A DNA stretch of 64,000 nucleotides from positions 124,001 to 188,000 of the forward strand of contig NZ_QKSB01000005.1 in NCBI RefSeq assembly GCF_003234935.1, written 5' to 3'. Position 1 is the stretch's first letter, and each line of letters begins with the position of its first letter. The notes below the pieces were generated by a model, which was not told the origin of the DNA, did no database searches, and was given only the letters and a program-made list of their open reading frames with translations. Of this stretch, positions 1 to 9,220 are shown in pieces. This DNA is from Putridiphycobacter roseus. Its GTDB lineage: Bacteria; Bacteroidota; Bacteroidia; Flavobacteriales_D; Crocinitomicaceae. Made by a program: the position numbers and the translations under genes.

Positions 1-2
1 GT

Positions 3-632
3 ATTGGCGTAATTTATAATGTAGAAAACGTTTTTGGCGATACTTATGGAGATGCAGATGTAAGTAAAATCGTGATTTTTGATGATGAAAAAGATGAATA
101 CGTACCTATTTTTGATCAGGTAACCATAAACGCAATGGTTATTGATGGCGGCAATAGAAAATGGATTGGAACGAACGCTTCTGGTGTATTTTGTATGTCC
201 TCTAACGGAAAAGAAGAAATTTACCATTTTGATGCAAGTAATAGTCCTTTAATTTCTAATACCATTGTAGACATCAAAATAAACTATGACAGTGGCGAAA
301 TATTCTTCGTAACAGATGAAGGGCTAATTTCATATCGCGGAGATGTGACTGCAGCCGACAATAACTTTTCAGATGTAAAAGTATTTCCAAACCCAGTTAG
401 ACCAGAACATAAAGGTGTAATTACCATAGAAGGTGTTGGCTACGAAAGCCAAGTAAGGATTACCGACATTTCTGGTAATATAGTTTACGAAACGGTTTCT
501 AATGGTGGTACTATTTTATGGGATGGCAACAGACTAAATGGGGAACGCGTGCAGACCGGCGTTTATTTAGTTTGGTCAGCACTTCAAGAAGGTAAAGGTA
601 AAAATGTAGCCAAAATTTTAATTGTCAACTAA
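3..632 (+). CDS. porZ: PorZ-like T9SS beta-propeller protein, C-terminal part (5' end outside window)
   Basis: The reading frame is open to the left edge of the window, so only the last ~210 residues are present. The visible part has a two-component-regulator-type propeller repeat (motif NRKWIGTNASGVF) followed by a C-terminal module starting VFPNPVRPEHKGVITIEG, with GxxVxTGVYLVW, as in flavobacterial gliding/T9SS propeller proteins. PorZ is a surface component of the type IX secretion attachment complex; its gene is commonly next to recO in Bacteroidota, as here (stop and recO start overlap by one base). The assignment rests on this tail and on context; another T9SS-exported propeller protein is possible. 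Confidence 0.65.
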   Translation: MGVIYNVENVFGDTYGDADVSKIVIFDDEKDEYVPIFDQVTINAMVIDGGNRKWIGTNASGVFCMSSNGKEEIYHFDASNSPLISNTIVDIKINYDSGEIFFVTDEGLISYRGDVTAADNNFSDVKVFPNPVRPEHKGVITIEGVGYESQVRITDISGNIVYETVSNGGTILWDGNRLNGERVQTGVYLVWSALQEGKGKNVAKILIVN

Positions 633-1348
633 TGGCTTACCTTACAACGGAAGGCATAGTTTTACAAAAAACGAACTATTCTGAAACCAGTCTGATTTTA
701 AAACTATTTACCTTAGACCATGGACTAAAAAGTTATATTTTTCAAGGAGCGAAACGCAAAAATAAAAAAGGAAATTTAGCCAGTGCCTTGTCCATCATTC
801 AACTTACCTATTACCAAAGAAACGATAGCAATTTGGCTAAAATAACAGCCATTGAAGCTGAAGTAATTTATAAAAACATACCATTTGACCCGATTAAATC
901 AAGTATTGTATTTTTTATGAATGAGGTGATTCAACAAACTGTTAAAGAAGAACAATATAACCCAGACCTCTACCAGTATTTAAAAAATACACTTTCTATA
1001 CTAGATTTAATTGAAAACCCTGCAGATTTTGCCATTCAATTCCTCCTAGACTTTACCAAACAATTAGGTTTTTATCCACACGTTGAAAAAGATGCTGCTT
1101 TTTTTGATTTAAAAGAAGGAAAATTTAGTAAGTATTCTCCCAACCACCCTGAATTTATTGATCGTGCCAACACTAAATTACTTTTGATTTTTATGCAAAG
1201 TAAATACGATAGACCTAGTAATTTAAAGTTAAATGCAGCGACAAGAAGGTCTCTCGTGTTCGATTTACTGAAGTACTATCACCTCATGTTCGACAATTTT
1301 AAAAACATGAAAACACTTCCCATTCTAGAAATGACATTTCACGATTAA
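632..1348 (+). CDS. recO: DNA repair protein RecO
   Basis: 238 residues with the RecO N-terminal OB-fold signature (TEGIVLQKTNYSETSLILKL, then GLKSYIFQGAKRKNKKG) and a helical C-terminal half. RecO works with RecR to load RecA on SSB-coated single-stranded DNA in the RecF pathway. The ATG overlaps the stop of the upstream propeller gene (TAATG), so the two are probably translationally coupled. The zinc-binding cysteines of some RecO proteins are absent, which is usual in Bacteroidota. Length matches the family. Confidence 0.92.
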   Translation: MAYLTTEGIVLQKTNYSETSLILKLFTLDHGLKSYIFQGAKRKNKKGNLASALSIIQLTYYQRNDSNLAKITAIEAEVIYKNIPFDPIKSSIVFFMNEVIQQTVKEEQYNPDLYQYLKNTLSILDLIENPADFAIQFLLDFTKQLGFYPHVEKDAAFFDLKEGKFSKYSPNHPEFIDRANTKLLLIFMQSKYDRPSNLKLNAATRRSLVFDLLKYYHLMFDNFKNMKTLPILEMTFHD

Positions 1349-1432
1349 ATTTAATTGGATTTAACAGTTCTATCTGACTATAATCATTTATAAAGACAAT
1401 TGTTTCCTTAAATTTGCACTTAAAGTTTTAAA

Positions 1433-2143
1433 ATGAAAACACGTTTAATTTTATTTATATTGGTACTAGGTGTAGGAGTTACCATTGCAGGGTTTATGAT
1501 TAAAGGGAAATCTAAGATGCAGAACTCCTTAGAATACCGAGAATCCATTGATAATAAACTAAAAGTGATCAACCCATACGACGTGAATCCTAAATTAGTA
1601 GACAGCAGTGTTCTTGCTGTTAGGAGTGGACATACCATAGCACCTTTCTCTCTTGTCAATCAATATGGAGAGGTAATTACGGAAAAAAATACAGAAAATA
1701 AAATCTACGTAGCCAATTACTTTTTCACTACCTGTAGTTCTATTTGCCCGGTAATGACCACGCAATTAAAAAGAGTACAGACTGAATTCCCTGGTGAACC
1801 ATGGTTAAAATTACTCAGTCATACCGTTTGGCCTGAAGGGGACTCCGTTTCTAGACTTTATAATTACGCTCTAAAATACGAAGCTATTCCAGAACAATGG
1901 TGGTTTTTAACCGGCAGTAAGAGTGATTTATATACCATGGCTCGAAAATCATACTTAGTGGTTCCAGATGAAAATGATCCTGACTACGACCATGGCAATG
2001 AGTCCGACTTTATCCATACAGAAAACTTTGTATTAATTGATCCTAAAAATCAAATTAGAGGCATGTATGACGGCACCAATCCAGATGAAGTTTCTGATTT
2101 AATAAAAGACATTTACGATTTAAAAAGAGAATTTAATTTTTAG
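1433..2143 (+). CDS. SCO1/SenC family copper-delivery thioredoxin-fold protein
   Basis: 236 residues: an N-terminal membrane anchor (residues ~4-23) followed by a thioredoxin fold with the SCO copper motif CSSIC (C101, C105) and the distal histidine in DFIHTENFVLID. SCO proteins pass copper to the CuA site of cytochrome c oxidase and act on the outer face of the inner membrane. A TAAATTTG box at 1409-1416 lies just upstream and fits the Bacteroidota -7 element, though no TTG element sits at the expected distance. The 3' end overlaps the convergent gene by 11 bases, and no terminator separates them. Confidence 0.88.
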   Translation: MKTRLILFILVLGVGVTIAGFMIKGKSKMQNSLEYRESIDNKLKVINPYDVNPKLVDSSVLAVRSGHTIAPFSLVNQYGEVITEKNTENKIYVANYFFTTCSSICPVMTTQLKRVQTEFPGEPWLKLLSHTVWPEGDSVSRLYNYALKYEAIPEQWWFLTGSKSDLYTMARKSYLVVPDENDPDYDHGNESDFIHTENFVLIDPKNQIRGMYDGTNPDEVSDLIKDIYDLKREFNF

Positions 2144-3044
2144 TCTTTTTGCTATAGGTAAATACTGGACGGAAACCAACAAAAGGATTTGGATCATAAA
2201 ATTCCATGGCACTGGTAACCTGAATATCGTACCCATATGACAGCCAATGTCCACCCATGGCACAAGCAACATCTCCTACCACCAATTCAGCTGCATTTCC
2301 AGCCATGTTGTACAAACCGTATCCGTTAGGCAAATAAGACTTAGCGACTGCCAAGGAAAAATGTGACATTTCTATATTGATTGGCGAGACCCTATAATTT
2401 TCTCGACTAATAATTTTAGGACCACCCTTTTCATCTCTTGTAATATTATGCTCACCAACAGTATAAAAATTTGCCAAATATGTACCTTTAGAATCCCTAA
2501 CATAAGGACCACCCCATGGATAGGGACTTGACTTTAATCCACCTTTGGCTGCATATATCCATTCCTCTTTCAACGGCAAACGCATTTGAATAGTAGCATA
2601 ATCGGGAAAGGCGGCTGCCAGTTTTTTTCCAAGCCATACGCAATATGCTTGGGCATTTTCTACAGATACATTTACCACCGGGTAGTTTTGGTATGCAGGA
2701 TGAGAATAATAGAGATTTGCAAAAGGATCCATAAAACCATTATACCCATTCAACTTACTCGTATCTTTCCAGGCATTTGTATCGGGTAACATAGCTTCTG
2801 CACCTAATAAATCCCCTTGAGCTAAATATGCTTCCTTTATAAATTGCCTATATTCCGCATTCGTCACCTCATGATTTAACATCATAAAAGCAGCAATACT
2901 ATTGGTTTTTCCATCCACTTCTAGCGCTCCAGAAGGAATAAATTCAAATCCTGTTTTTTTTTGAAATTTTGCAACTTGGTTTCCTTGAAAAGAGAAAACA
3001 GCAACGCACAATACAGTAAGACCAACAATTGTAAAATTTTTCAT
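2133..3044 (-). CDS. Formylglycine-generating-enzyme-fold (SUMF1/EgtB/PvdO family) exported protein
   Basis: 303 residues with an N-terminal hydrophobic segment (residues ~5-20). The body has the SUMF1-fold landmarks: FEFIPSGALEVD, MMLNHEVTNAEYRQF, YPVVNVSVENAQAYCVWLGKKL, RLPLKEEWIYAAKGG, GLYNMAGNAAELV and NPFVGFRPV. True formylglycine-generating enzymes carry two catalytic cysteines in the segment after the GN.AE.V motif; here that segment reads VACAMGGHWLSYG and lacks the pair. It is therefore more like the structural SUMF1-fold proteins of Bacteroidota (the GldJ/GldK type) than a sulfatase activator. Its role is unknown. Confidence 0.7.
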   Translation of the reverse strand: MKNFTIVGLTVLCVAVFSFQGNQVAKFQKKTGFEFIPSGALEVDGKTNSIAAFMMLNHEVTNAEYRQFIKEAYLAQGDLLGAEAMLPDTNAWKDTSKLNGYNGFMDPFANLYYSHPAYQNYPVVNVSVENAQAYCVWLGKKLAAAFPDYATIQMRLPLKEEWIYAAKGGLKSSPYPWGGPYVRDSKGTYLANFYTVGEHNITRDEKGGPKIISRENYRVSPINIEMSHFSLAVAKSYLPNGYGLYNMAGNAAELVVGDVACAMGGHWLSYGYDIQVTSAMEFYDPNPFVGFRPVFTYSKKTKN

Positions 3045-3085
3045 GGTATCTTATTTATTACAATAAATACCATATTACTAAAAAG

Positions 3086-3667
3086 TTACAATAATTCTTG
3101 AATATTTTCAGTAAATAATTTTACCGCAATTGCTAAAAGAATAATACCAAAAGCCTTTTTCAAAATAGCAATACCACCTTGTCCTAATATTTTTTCAATT
3201 TGTTTAGTCAGAGATAATACCACAAAAACAACCACAATATTAAGCACAACCGCAATAGCAATATTAATGGCTGCAAAATCAACCCTTAAAGAAATTAAAG
3301 TTGTCATGGTACCTGCACCAGCAATTAATGGAAAAGCTATTGGCACAACGGCGACAATTTTAGAACCAAAATCATCATCCCCTTTAAATAATTCTACCCC
3401 GAAAATCAGCTCAAAGGACAAAGCAAATAAAATCAAAGAACCAGCCACGGCAAACGCTTTAATGTCTACCCCTAATACTCCCAATAAAATTTCACCAGCA
3501 AAAAGAAAAGTAATCATCAACCCTAAAGCGACCAAAGAAGCTCTTAAAGGATGAATATCACCTGCTTTTTCCTTTATTTTAATAATTACCGGGATTGAAC
3601 CTACAATATCGATCACGGCAAAAAGAATCATAAACGTTTTACCTATTTCAACTATATTAATATTCAT
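3086..3667 (-). CDS. MarC family integral membrane protein
   Basis: 193 residues, almost entirely hydrophobic with about six membrane segments. MarC hallmarks are visible: an early FAVIDIVGSIPVII segment, FALSFELIFG, and VPIAFPLIAGAGTMTTLISL in the middle. MarC proteins were first annotated as multidrug transporters; their substrate is not established. The gene lies 11 bp downstream of purN on the same strand and is probably cotranscribed with it. Confidence 0.85.
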   Translation of the reverse strand: MNINIVEIGKTFMILFAVIDIVGSIPVIIKIKEKAGDIHPLRASLVALGLMITFLFAGEILLGVLGVDIKAFAVAGSLILFALSFELIFGVELFKGDDDFGSKIVAVVPIAFPLIAGAGTMTTLISLRVDFAAINIAIAVVLNIVVVFVVLSLTKQIEKILGQGGIAILKKAFGIILLAIAVKLFTENIQELL

Positions 3668-3678
3668 AACCAGATTAT

Positions 3679-4242
3679 TTAGGATAGCAATGAAGCTATG
3701 GTTTTTGGATAAAATTCGTGTTCTAAAGCTAGTACTTTATTCGCAATTTCCAAAGCATCATCTGTAGGCGCCAAGCTTACTTTTTGTTGCACAATAACTT
3801 GACCTTCGTCATAGTTTTCATTCACATAATGAATCGTAATTCCAGACTCAGTATCACCAGCTGCTTTTACAGCTTCATGCACATTTTTTCCGTACATACC
3901 TTTACCACCATAATTTGGTAATAAAGCTGGATGAATATTCACAATTTTTTGAGGATATGCCGCTAAAATATCTTGTGGTATTTTTTTTAAAAAACCAGCC
4001 AATACAACAAAATCAATTTCCATGGCTATCAAAACGTCCGAAAACTCACCTTCTTCTAATTCTCCAGCCTCCAAAATATAAAATGGAATTTCATGATTTT
4101 GGGCCCGATCAATTACTTTTGCATTTTCATTATTGGTAACAATTAATGCTACATTACCCAAATCTGAATTTTTAAAATATTCAATAATAGCTTCTGCGTT
4201 TGATCCTCCTCCGGATGCAAAAATGGCTAAATTACTAGTCAT
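3679..4242 (-). CDS. purN: Phosphoribosylglycinamide formyltransferase
   Basis: 187 residues, typical PurN length. It transfers a formyl group from 10-formyl-THF to GAR in de novo purine synthesis. The glycine-rich N-terminus FASGGGSNAEAIIEYF, the catalytic segment VNIHPALLPNYGGKGMYG with Asn-His, and the downstream YDEGQVI with the catalytic Asp are all present. It sits between asnS and marC on the same strand, 30 bp downstream of asnS. Confidence 0.93.
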   Translation of the reverse strand: MTSNLAIFASGGGSNAEAIIEYFKNSDLGNVALIVTNNENAKVIDRAQNHEIPFYILEAGELEEGEFSDVLIAMEIDFVVLAGFLKKIPQDILAAYPQKIVNIHPALLPNYGGKGMYGKNVHEAVKAAGDTESGITIHYVNENYDEGQVIVQQKVSLAPTDDALEIANKVLALEHEFYPKTIASLLS

Positions 4243-4272
4243 AGTATTGGTTTTATTTGCTTACTTCCCTTA

Positions 4273-5712
4273 TTAAAATTCTGCTTTTTTCGGTGTTCTT
4301 GGGAATGGAATTACGTCTCTAATGTTTGTCATTCCTGTTACAAACATAACCATTCTTTCGAAACCTAAGCCAAAGCCTGCATGTGGTGCGGTACCAAATT
4401 TTCTGGTATCCAAGTACCACCAAACATCTTCTTCTGCAATATTAAAAGCAGCACATTTCTCTTTCAACACTTCTAGCCTTTCCTCTCTTTGAGAACCACC
4501 TATTATTTCTCCAATTCCAGGAAATAAAATATCCATAGCGGCTACCGTTTTTCCATCTTCATTTTGACGCATATAAAATGCTTTAAAAGATGCTGGATAA
4601 TCAGTAATAATAACCGGTTTTTTAAATTCTTTTTCCACCAAAAAACGTTCGTGTTCTGATTGTAAATCAATACCCCATTCTACTGGATATTTAAATTTTT
4701 TCTTTTTATATGGTTTAGAGTTATGCAGTATTTCAATAGCTCTGGTGTAAGTAATTCTTTCAAAATCGTTAGCTATTACAAAATTTAAACGTTCAATTAA
4801 AGTTAATTCATTGCGTTCATTTTGTGGTTTTGATTTTTGTTCTTGAATTTCTCTTTCGTTTAAGAAAGCGACATCATCCGCAAAATTTTCTAGAATATAT
4901 TTACAGATATAGCTCAAGAAATCTTCTGCTAAATCCATGTTATCATTCAGGTCGTTAAAAGCAACTTCTGGTTCAATCATCCAAAATTCAGACAAGTGTC
5001 TAGCCGTGTTTGAATTTTCAGCCCTAAAAGTAGGTCCAAAAGTATATACTTTTCCAAGTGCCATGGCTGCCAATTCTGCTTCTAACTGACCAGATACCGT
5101 TAAATTAGTTTCTTTACCAAAAAAATCTTCCGACCAATCTACACTACCGTCATCCTTTAAGGGAGGGTTTTTAGCGTCTAAATTAGTCACTCTAAACATT
5201 TCACCTGCCCCTTCGGCATCAGAACCAGTAATAATAGGCGTATGGATATAAAAATAACCTTTATCGTTAAAGTATTTATGTATTGCAAAAGAAACACCGT
5301 GACGAATTCTAAAAACAGCACCAAAAGTATTAGTTCGGAATCTTAAATGTGCTTGTTCTCTAAGAAACTCCAAACTATGTTTTTTGGGTTGCATTACCGT
5401 TTTACTCACCTCTTCAGGATTAGCTTCCCCTAAAATTTCAATCTGCTCAATAATCAATTCAACACGCTGCCCCTTACCTTCTGAAGCAATTAATTCTCCT
5501 GAAATAGAAACAGCAGCAGCCGTATTTATTTTACTAATAGTTGCTTCATCCGTATTTTCGAAATCTAAAACTGCTTGAATATTATTAATCGTAGACCCAT
5601 CATTCACTTGAATAAAACGATTACTTCTAAAAGCCTTTACCCAGCCTTTAATTAGTATCTTTTCACCTATCTTTTCTTCTTTTAAAACTGTAGCAATTTC
5701 TGTGCGTTTCAT
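4273..5712 (-). CDS. asnS: Asparaginyl-tRNA synthetase
   Basis: 479 residues. An N-terminal OB-fold anticodon-binding domain ([23 protein letters not shown]) is followed by a class II catalytic core: motif 2 in [26 protein letters not shown] and motif 3 in [29 protein letters not shown]. Asn rather than Asp specificity is inferred from the short C-terminus, the absence of the AspRS GAD insert, and close match to bacterial AsnRS wording. It charges tRNA-Asn; one tRNA-Asn gene lies at 59.4 kb. It is the first gene of a purN/marC-containing minus-strand group. Confidence 0.95.
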   Translation of the reverse strand: MKRTEIATVLKEEKIGEKILIKGWVKAFRSNRFIQVNDGSTINNIQAVLDFENTDEATISKINTAAAVSISGELIASEGKGQRVELIIEQIEILGEANPEEVSKTVMQPKKHSLEFLREQAHLRFRTNTFGAVFRIRHGVSFAIHKYFNDKGYFYIHTPIITGSDAEGAGEMFRVTNLDAKNPPLKDDGSVDWSEDFFGKETNLTVSGQLEAELAAMALGKVYTFGPTFRAENSNTARHLSEFWMIEPEVAFNDLNDNMDLAEDFLSYICKYILENFADDVAFLNEREIQEQKSKPQNERNELTLIERLNFVIANDFERITYTRAIEILHNSKPYKKKKFKYPVEWGIDLQSEHERFLVEKEFKKPVIITDYPASFKAFYMRQNEDGKTVAAMDILFPGIGEIIGGSQREERLEVLKEKCAAFNIAEEDVWWYLDTRKFGTAPHAGFGLGFERMVMFVTGMTNIRDVIPFPRTPKKAEF

Positions 5713-5845
5713 CCTGTAAAAAATTTAATATGCAAAGGTAGTTTTTTTTAAGTTTAATAATTATCAATTTTTTATTAAATTAGTCTTCAGGAATAATATT
5801 ACTACATGTATTTGTTATCCTGGGTATATAAAATTAAAATTTGTT

Positions 5846-6073
5846 ATGAAATATAAAAAAGGTTTATGGATTTTTGCAGGGGTATTATTAATCATCATCA
5901 GCGCAATATTTTACCTACGTGACAATAGAAACATGGATAAAATTAACCAAGCACAATTAGAAAGTGCGGCAGATTCTGCCTCTAGCAAATTAAACCAATT
6001 AAATGAAGAGTTTGAAGATTTTGACGAAAGTGAGTTAGAAGATGCAACTTTGGCGTATGATACCTTGCAATAA
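5846..6073 (+). CDS. Small single-pass membrane protein, function unknown
   Basis: 75 residues: a positively charged start (MKYKKG), one membrane helix (residues ~7-23), then an acidic tail rich in Glu/Asp and Ser (ESAADSASSKLNQLNEEFEDFDESELEDA). I recognise no family. It is isolated between the asnS promoter region and the convergent gldA gene. Regular codon use and a plausible membrane-anchored design support it being real. Confidence 0.55.
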   Translation: MKYKKGLWIFAGVLLIIISAIFYLRDNRNMDKINQAQLESAADSASSKLNQLNEEFEDFDESELEDATLAYDTLQ

Positions 6074-6084
6074 ATGCGTGGTGT

Positions 6085-7014
6085 TTAATTCTTGGTTAAA
6101 CTTTTAAAAACTTCTTCCATGGTTTTCTCTTCAATTCTCTGGGTTAAAACCAACAATCCATTTTGTTGTGCGAATTTTGAAATAGCAGGGCGAATATCCT
6201 TTTCCCCTGTCGCCTGAATTAGCCAAGTGTTGCCTTGTACATTTTTCACGCTTCCAACCCCTTCAATCAACTTTAATTTATTACGAGAAAATTCAATATC
6301 AAATTCCACGAATACTACTTGGTAGTTGTTACCGTCTTTCTGCATTTTAGATTTGGTGTCATCTGCAACAATGCTACCATCCTTAATAATAATCACACGG
6401 TCGCAAATAGCTTCTACCTCTTGCATAATATGGGTAGAGAGCATTACAGTTTTTGTTTTACCAATATTTTGAATCAATTTTCTAATATCCACTAATTGAT
6501 TAGGATCTAGTCCAGATGTAGGTTCATCTAAGATCAATACTTCAGGATCGTGAATCATGGCTTGCGCGATACCAACTCTTTGCCGGTAACCTTTGGACAG
6601 GGCACCTATTTTTTTATGTTGTTCTTTTTCAAGCCCAACCAATTGCACCATTTCAGCAACCCTGGTTTTTTTATCTATCTTTTGTTCTTTATCTGCCTTC
6701 GAATTGTATAAACCAGCGACAAATGTTAAGTATTCTTTCACATACATGTCTAAATACAGTGGATTATGTTCGGGTAAATATCCAACTTTTTGTCTAATCT
6801 TAATGGAATCTTCCTCCACATCTAGTCCACAAACTTTTACTGTCCCACTTGATTTCGTTAAATAACAAGTAATAATTTTCATCATGGTAGATTTACCCGC
6901 GCCATTTGGACCGAGAAATCCAACTATTTCGCCAGAATTAATTGAAAAACTCACATCATTTAATGCGGCTTGTTCACCATAATATTTAAAAACATTTTTT
7001 ACTGATATAGACAC
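6085..7014 (-). CDS. gldA: GldA-type ABC transporter ATP-binding protein
   Basis: 309 residues with a complete ABC ATPase: Walker A GPNGAGKS (residues 35-42), signature LSKGYRQRVG, Walker B VLILDEPTSGLDP, and the switch histidine in LSTHIMQEVEAICDRV. The C-terminal ~80 residues match the GldA/antibiotic-exporter extension. In Flavobacterium, GldA pairs with the permease GldF and the exported GldG in a transporter needed for gliding. No gldFG is adjacent here, so the partner must be elsewhere or the protein serves another exporter. Confidence 0.82.
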   Translation of the reverse strand: MSISVKNVFKYYGEQAALNDVSFSINSGEIVGFLGPNGAGKSTMMKIITCYLTKSSGTVKVCGLDVEEDSIKIRQKVGYLPEHNPLYLDMYVKEYLTFVAGLYNSKADKEQKIDKKTRVAEMVQLVGLEKEQHKKIGALSKGYRQRVGIAQAMIHDPEVLILDEPTSGLDPNQLVDIRKLIQNIGKTKTVMLSTHIMQEVEAICDRVIIIKDGSIVADDTKSKMQKDGNNYQVVFVEFDIEFSRNKLKLIEGVGSVKNVQGNTWLIQATGEKDIRPAISKFAQQNGLLVLTQRIEEKTMEEVFKSLTKN

Positions 7015-7138
7015 AAGATTCTTTTTTTATGCAGAACGAAGTTAATTCTTTAGGAATAATACGGCGAATAAAACAGTAATATTCTTTAAACTTTAAGATT
7101 ATTTAAGTGATCTATCCTTTAGATAAATTATCTTTTTT

Positions 7139-7468
7139 TTATAGGAAGCCTAATTCTAATTGTGCTTCTTCACTCATCATGTCTTTATCCCATGGTGGAT
7201 CAAATACAATATTCACCTTACATTCTTCTACTTCTTCAATAGATTCTACTTTGTTTTTTACATCTACAGGTAAACTTTCAGCAACAGGACAATTTGGAGA
7301 AGTCAACGTCATGTCGATTTCCACAAACCCATCTTCCTTAATTTTTACTTCGTAAATCAAACCGAGTTCAAAAATATCCACTGGAATTTCCGGATCATAA
7401 ATCTCCTTTAATCCAGCAATTATTTTATTTTCTACTACTTTGACGCTTTCGTCGTTTATTGAAATCAT
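7139..7468 (-). CDS. SufT-like DUF59 iron-sulfur cluster assembly protein
   Basis: 109 residues, MIP18/DUF59 fold: VENKIIAGLKEIYDPEIPVDIFELGLIYEVKI, then DMTLTSPNCPVAESLPVDV with the conserved cysteine of the family. Such proteins assist Fe-S cluster maturation or transfer. It follows sufE by 2 bp and is the last gene of a sufS-sufE-DUF59 unit; sufBCD are not in the window just upstream, so the operon is split or incomplete compared with the usual sufBCDSE order. Confidence 0.88.
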   Translation of the reverse strand: MISINDESVKVVENKIIAGLKEIYDPEIPVDIFELGLIYEVKIKEDGFVEIDMTLTSPNCPVAESLPVDVKNKVESIEEVEECKVNIVFDPPWDKDMMSEEAQLELGFL

Positions 7469-7470
7469 GA

Positions 7471-7887
7471 TTAACTATTTTTTAATGCGAGTGCGTATAA
7501 TTTCATTTGCTTTACCATGGCTACTAGCCCGTTTGAGCGGGTAGGTGACAAATGTTCTTGCAAACCAATTTCTTTTATAAAATTTAATTCTGTATTTAAT
7601 ATTGCTTCAGGTGTCTGGTTAGAAAGCACATCTACTAATAAAGCGATAATCCCTTTCGCTATTATCGCATCCGCTTCTGCAGTAAAAATCACCTTGTCTC
7701 CTTTTTTTTCAGCAAACAACCAAACTTGAGATTGACAGCCAACAATAATGTTTTCTTTTGTCTTATGCTCCGGTTTTAAAATTGGCAAATCTTTACCCAA
7801 CTCAATAATGTATTCATACTTTTCCATCCAATCCTCATAAATGGAAAAATCTGCTATTAGTTCCTTTTCTTTTTCTTCAATTGTCAT
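7471..7887 (-). CDS. sufE: SufE cysteine desulfuration protein
   Basis: 138 residues, standard SufE length. The sulfur-accepting cysteine is C51 in IIVGCQSQVWLFAEK; the second half contains the conserved ADADAIIAKGIIALLVDVLS-type segment. SufE takes persulfide sulfur from SufS and stimulates its activity. Its ATG abuts the sufS stop codon, indicating translational coupling. The C-terminal motif LSPTRSNGLVAMVKQMK is typical. Confidence 0.93.
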   Translation of the reverse strand: MTIEEKEKELIADFSIYEDWMEKYEYIIELGKDLPILKPEHKTKENIIVGCQSQVWLFAEKKGDKVIFTAEADAIIAKGIIALLVDVLSNQTPEAILNTELNFIKEIGLQEHLSPTRSNGLVAMVKQMKLYALALKNS

Positions 7888-9105
7888 TTACTTTAACATT
7901 TTAACTGCCTTTTTTAAAGCAGTGATCAAACTTTCCACATCACTTTTTGTATTATACAAACTAAAACTAACCCTAATCGTTCCTGGGATATGATAATAAT
8001 CCATAATGGGTTGTGTACAATGATGGCCTGTTCTTACTGCAACCCCTTGTTGGTTCAATAAAGTTCCGATATCATAAGGATGTAGACCATCAATTAAAAA
8101 AGAAATAACGCTACTTTTATTCGGCGCATCTCCGTATATTTTTAGGCCATCTATTTTTAAAAGTGCTTCGGTGGTGATTGCTAACAACTCATTCTCGTGT
8201 GCTTCAACGGCTTTTAAATCTAGTTTATTACGCCACTCAAATGCAGTCCCCAAAGCTATTCCTCCCACTATATTTGGTGTTCCAGCTTCAAATTTATGCG
8301 GTAACTCATTGTAAGTTGTTTTTTCGAAGGTTACTGTTTTTATCATATCACCTCCTCCTTGATATGGCGGCAAGGCATTTAATTCAACTTCCTTACCGTA
8401 CAAAATACCAACTCCTGTTGGACCAAATATTTTATGTCCTGAAAACACCATGAAATCACAATCTAATGCTTGTACATCTATGGCAAAATGCTGTAAAGAT
8501 TGTGCGGCATCTATCAGCACTTTTGCCCCAACCTTATGTGCCGCTTCTATGTATTTTTCAATTGGGTTAATAATCCCTAAAGCATTCGATATATGGGTAA
8601 TGCTTAATAATTTAGTTTTAGCAGATAAAAGCGCTAAGAAAGCATCAAAGTCCAATGAACCATCTTGTAACATTGGTATCACTTTTAACAACACCCCTTT
8701 TTCTTCCACCAAAAACTGCCAAGGCACAATATTGGAATGGTGCTCAAGGGCTGAAATAATAATTTCATCTCCTTTTTCTAATCCTTTTCCAAAGGAATGT
8801 GCAATTAAGTTAATACCATCTGTGGTACCTTTGGTAAAAATGCACTCATGATTGTGTGTCGCATTAATGGCCTTTTGAATCGTTGTTCTAGCAGTCTCAT
8901 AAGCTTCAGTACTCACTTGACTTAGGTGATGCACCCCTCTGTGAATATTTGCATTTTGATGCGTATAGTAATTACAAATCGCATCAATCACTATTTGGGG
9001 CTTTTGGGTTGTCGCACCATTATCTAAATAGACTAAAGGATACTTTCCTATTTTTTCTTTTAAAATTGGGAACTCACTTCTAACAGCTGCGACATCAAAA
9101 CTCAT
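7888..9105 (-). CDS. sufS: SufS cysteine desulfurase
   Basis: 405 residues from the ATG at 9105, which matches family N-termini (MSFDVAAVRSEFPIL); a start 18 bases further upstream is possible. Group II PLP-dependent desulfurase: PLP lysine in SGHKIFGPTGVG, active-site cysteine in RTGHHCTQPIMDYY, and the C-terminal TIRVSFSLYNTKSDVE. It removes sulfur from cysteine and passes it to SufE, encoded directly downstream. Confidence 0.94.
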   Translation of the reverse strand: MSFDVAAVRSEFPILKEKIGKYPLVYLDNGATTQKPQIVIDAICNYYTHQNANIHRGVHHLSQVSTEAYETARTTIQKAINATHNHECIFTKGTTDGINLIAHSFGKGLEKGDEIIISALEHHSNIVPWQFLVEEKGVLLKVIPMLQDGSLDFDAFLALLSAKTKLLSITHISNALGIINPIEKYIEAAHKVGAKVLIDAAQSLQHFAIDVQALDCDFMVFSGHKIFGPTGVGILYGKEVELNALPPYQGGGDMIKTVTFEKTTYNELPHKFEAGTPNIVGGIALGTAFEWRNKLDLKAVEAHENELLAITTEALLKIDGLKIYGDAPNKSSVISFLIDGLHPYDIGTLLNQQGVAVRTGHHCTQPIMDYYHIPGTIRVSFSLYNTKSDVESLITALKKAVKMLK

Positions 9106-9220
9106 TGTAATTCTTTTTCGCAAAGGTAAATCTTGTAAAAGGATAAAACAAGTTCTATTTAGAACCGTTCTAATCTAATGAATGAAATCAGGATATCGCA
9201 ACATGATTTACGATCAGAAT

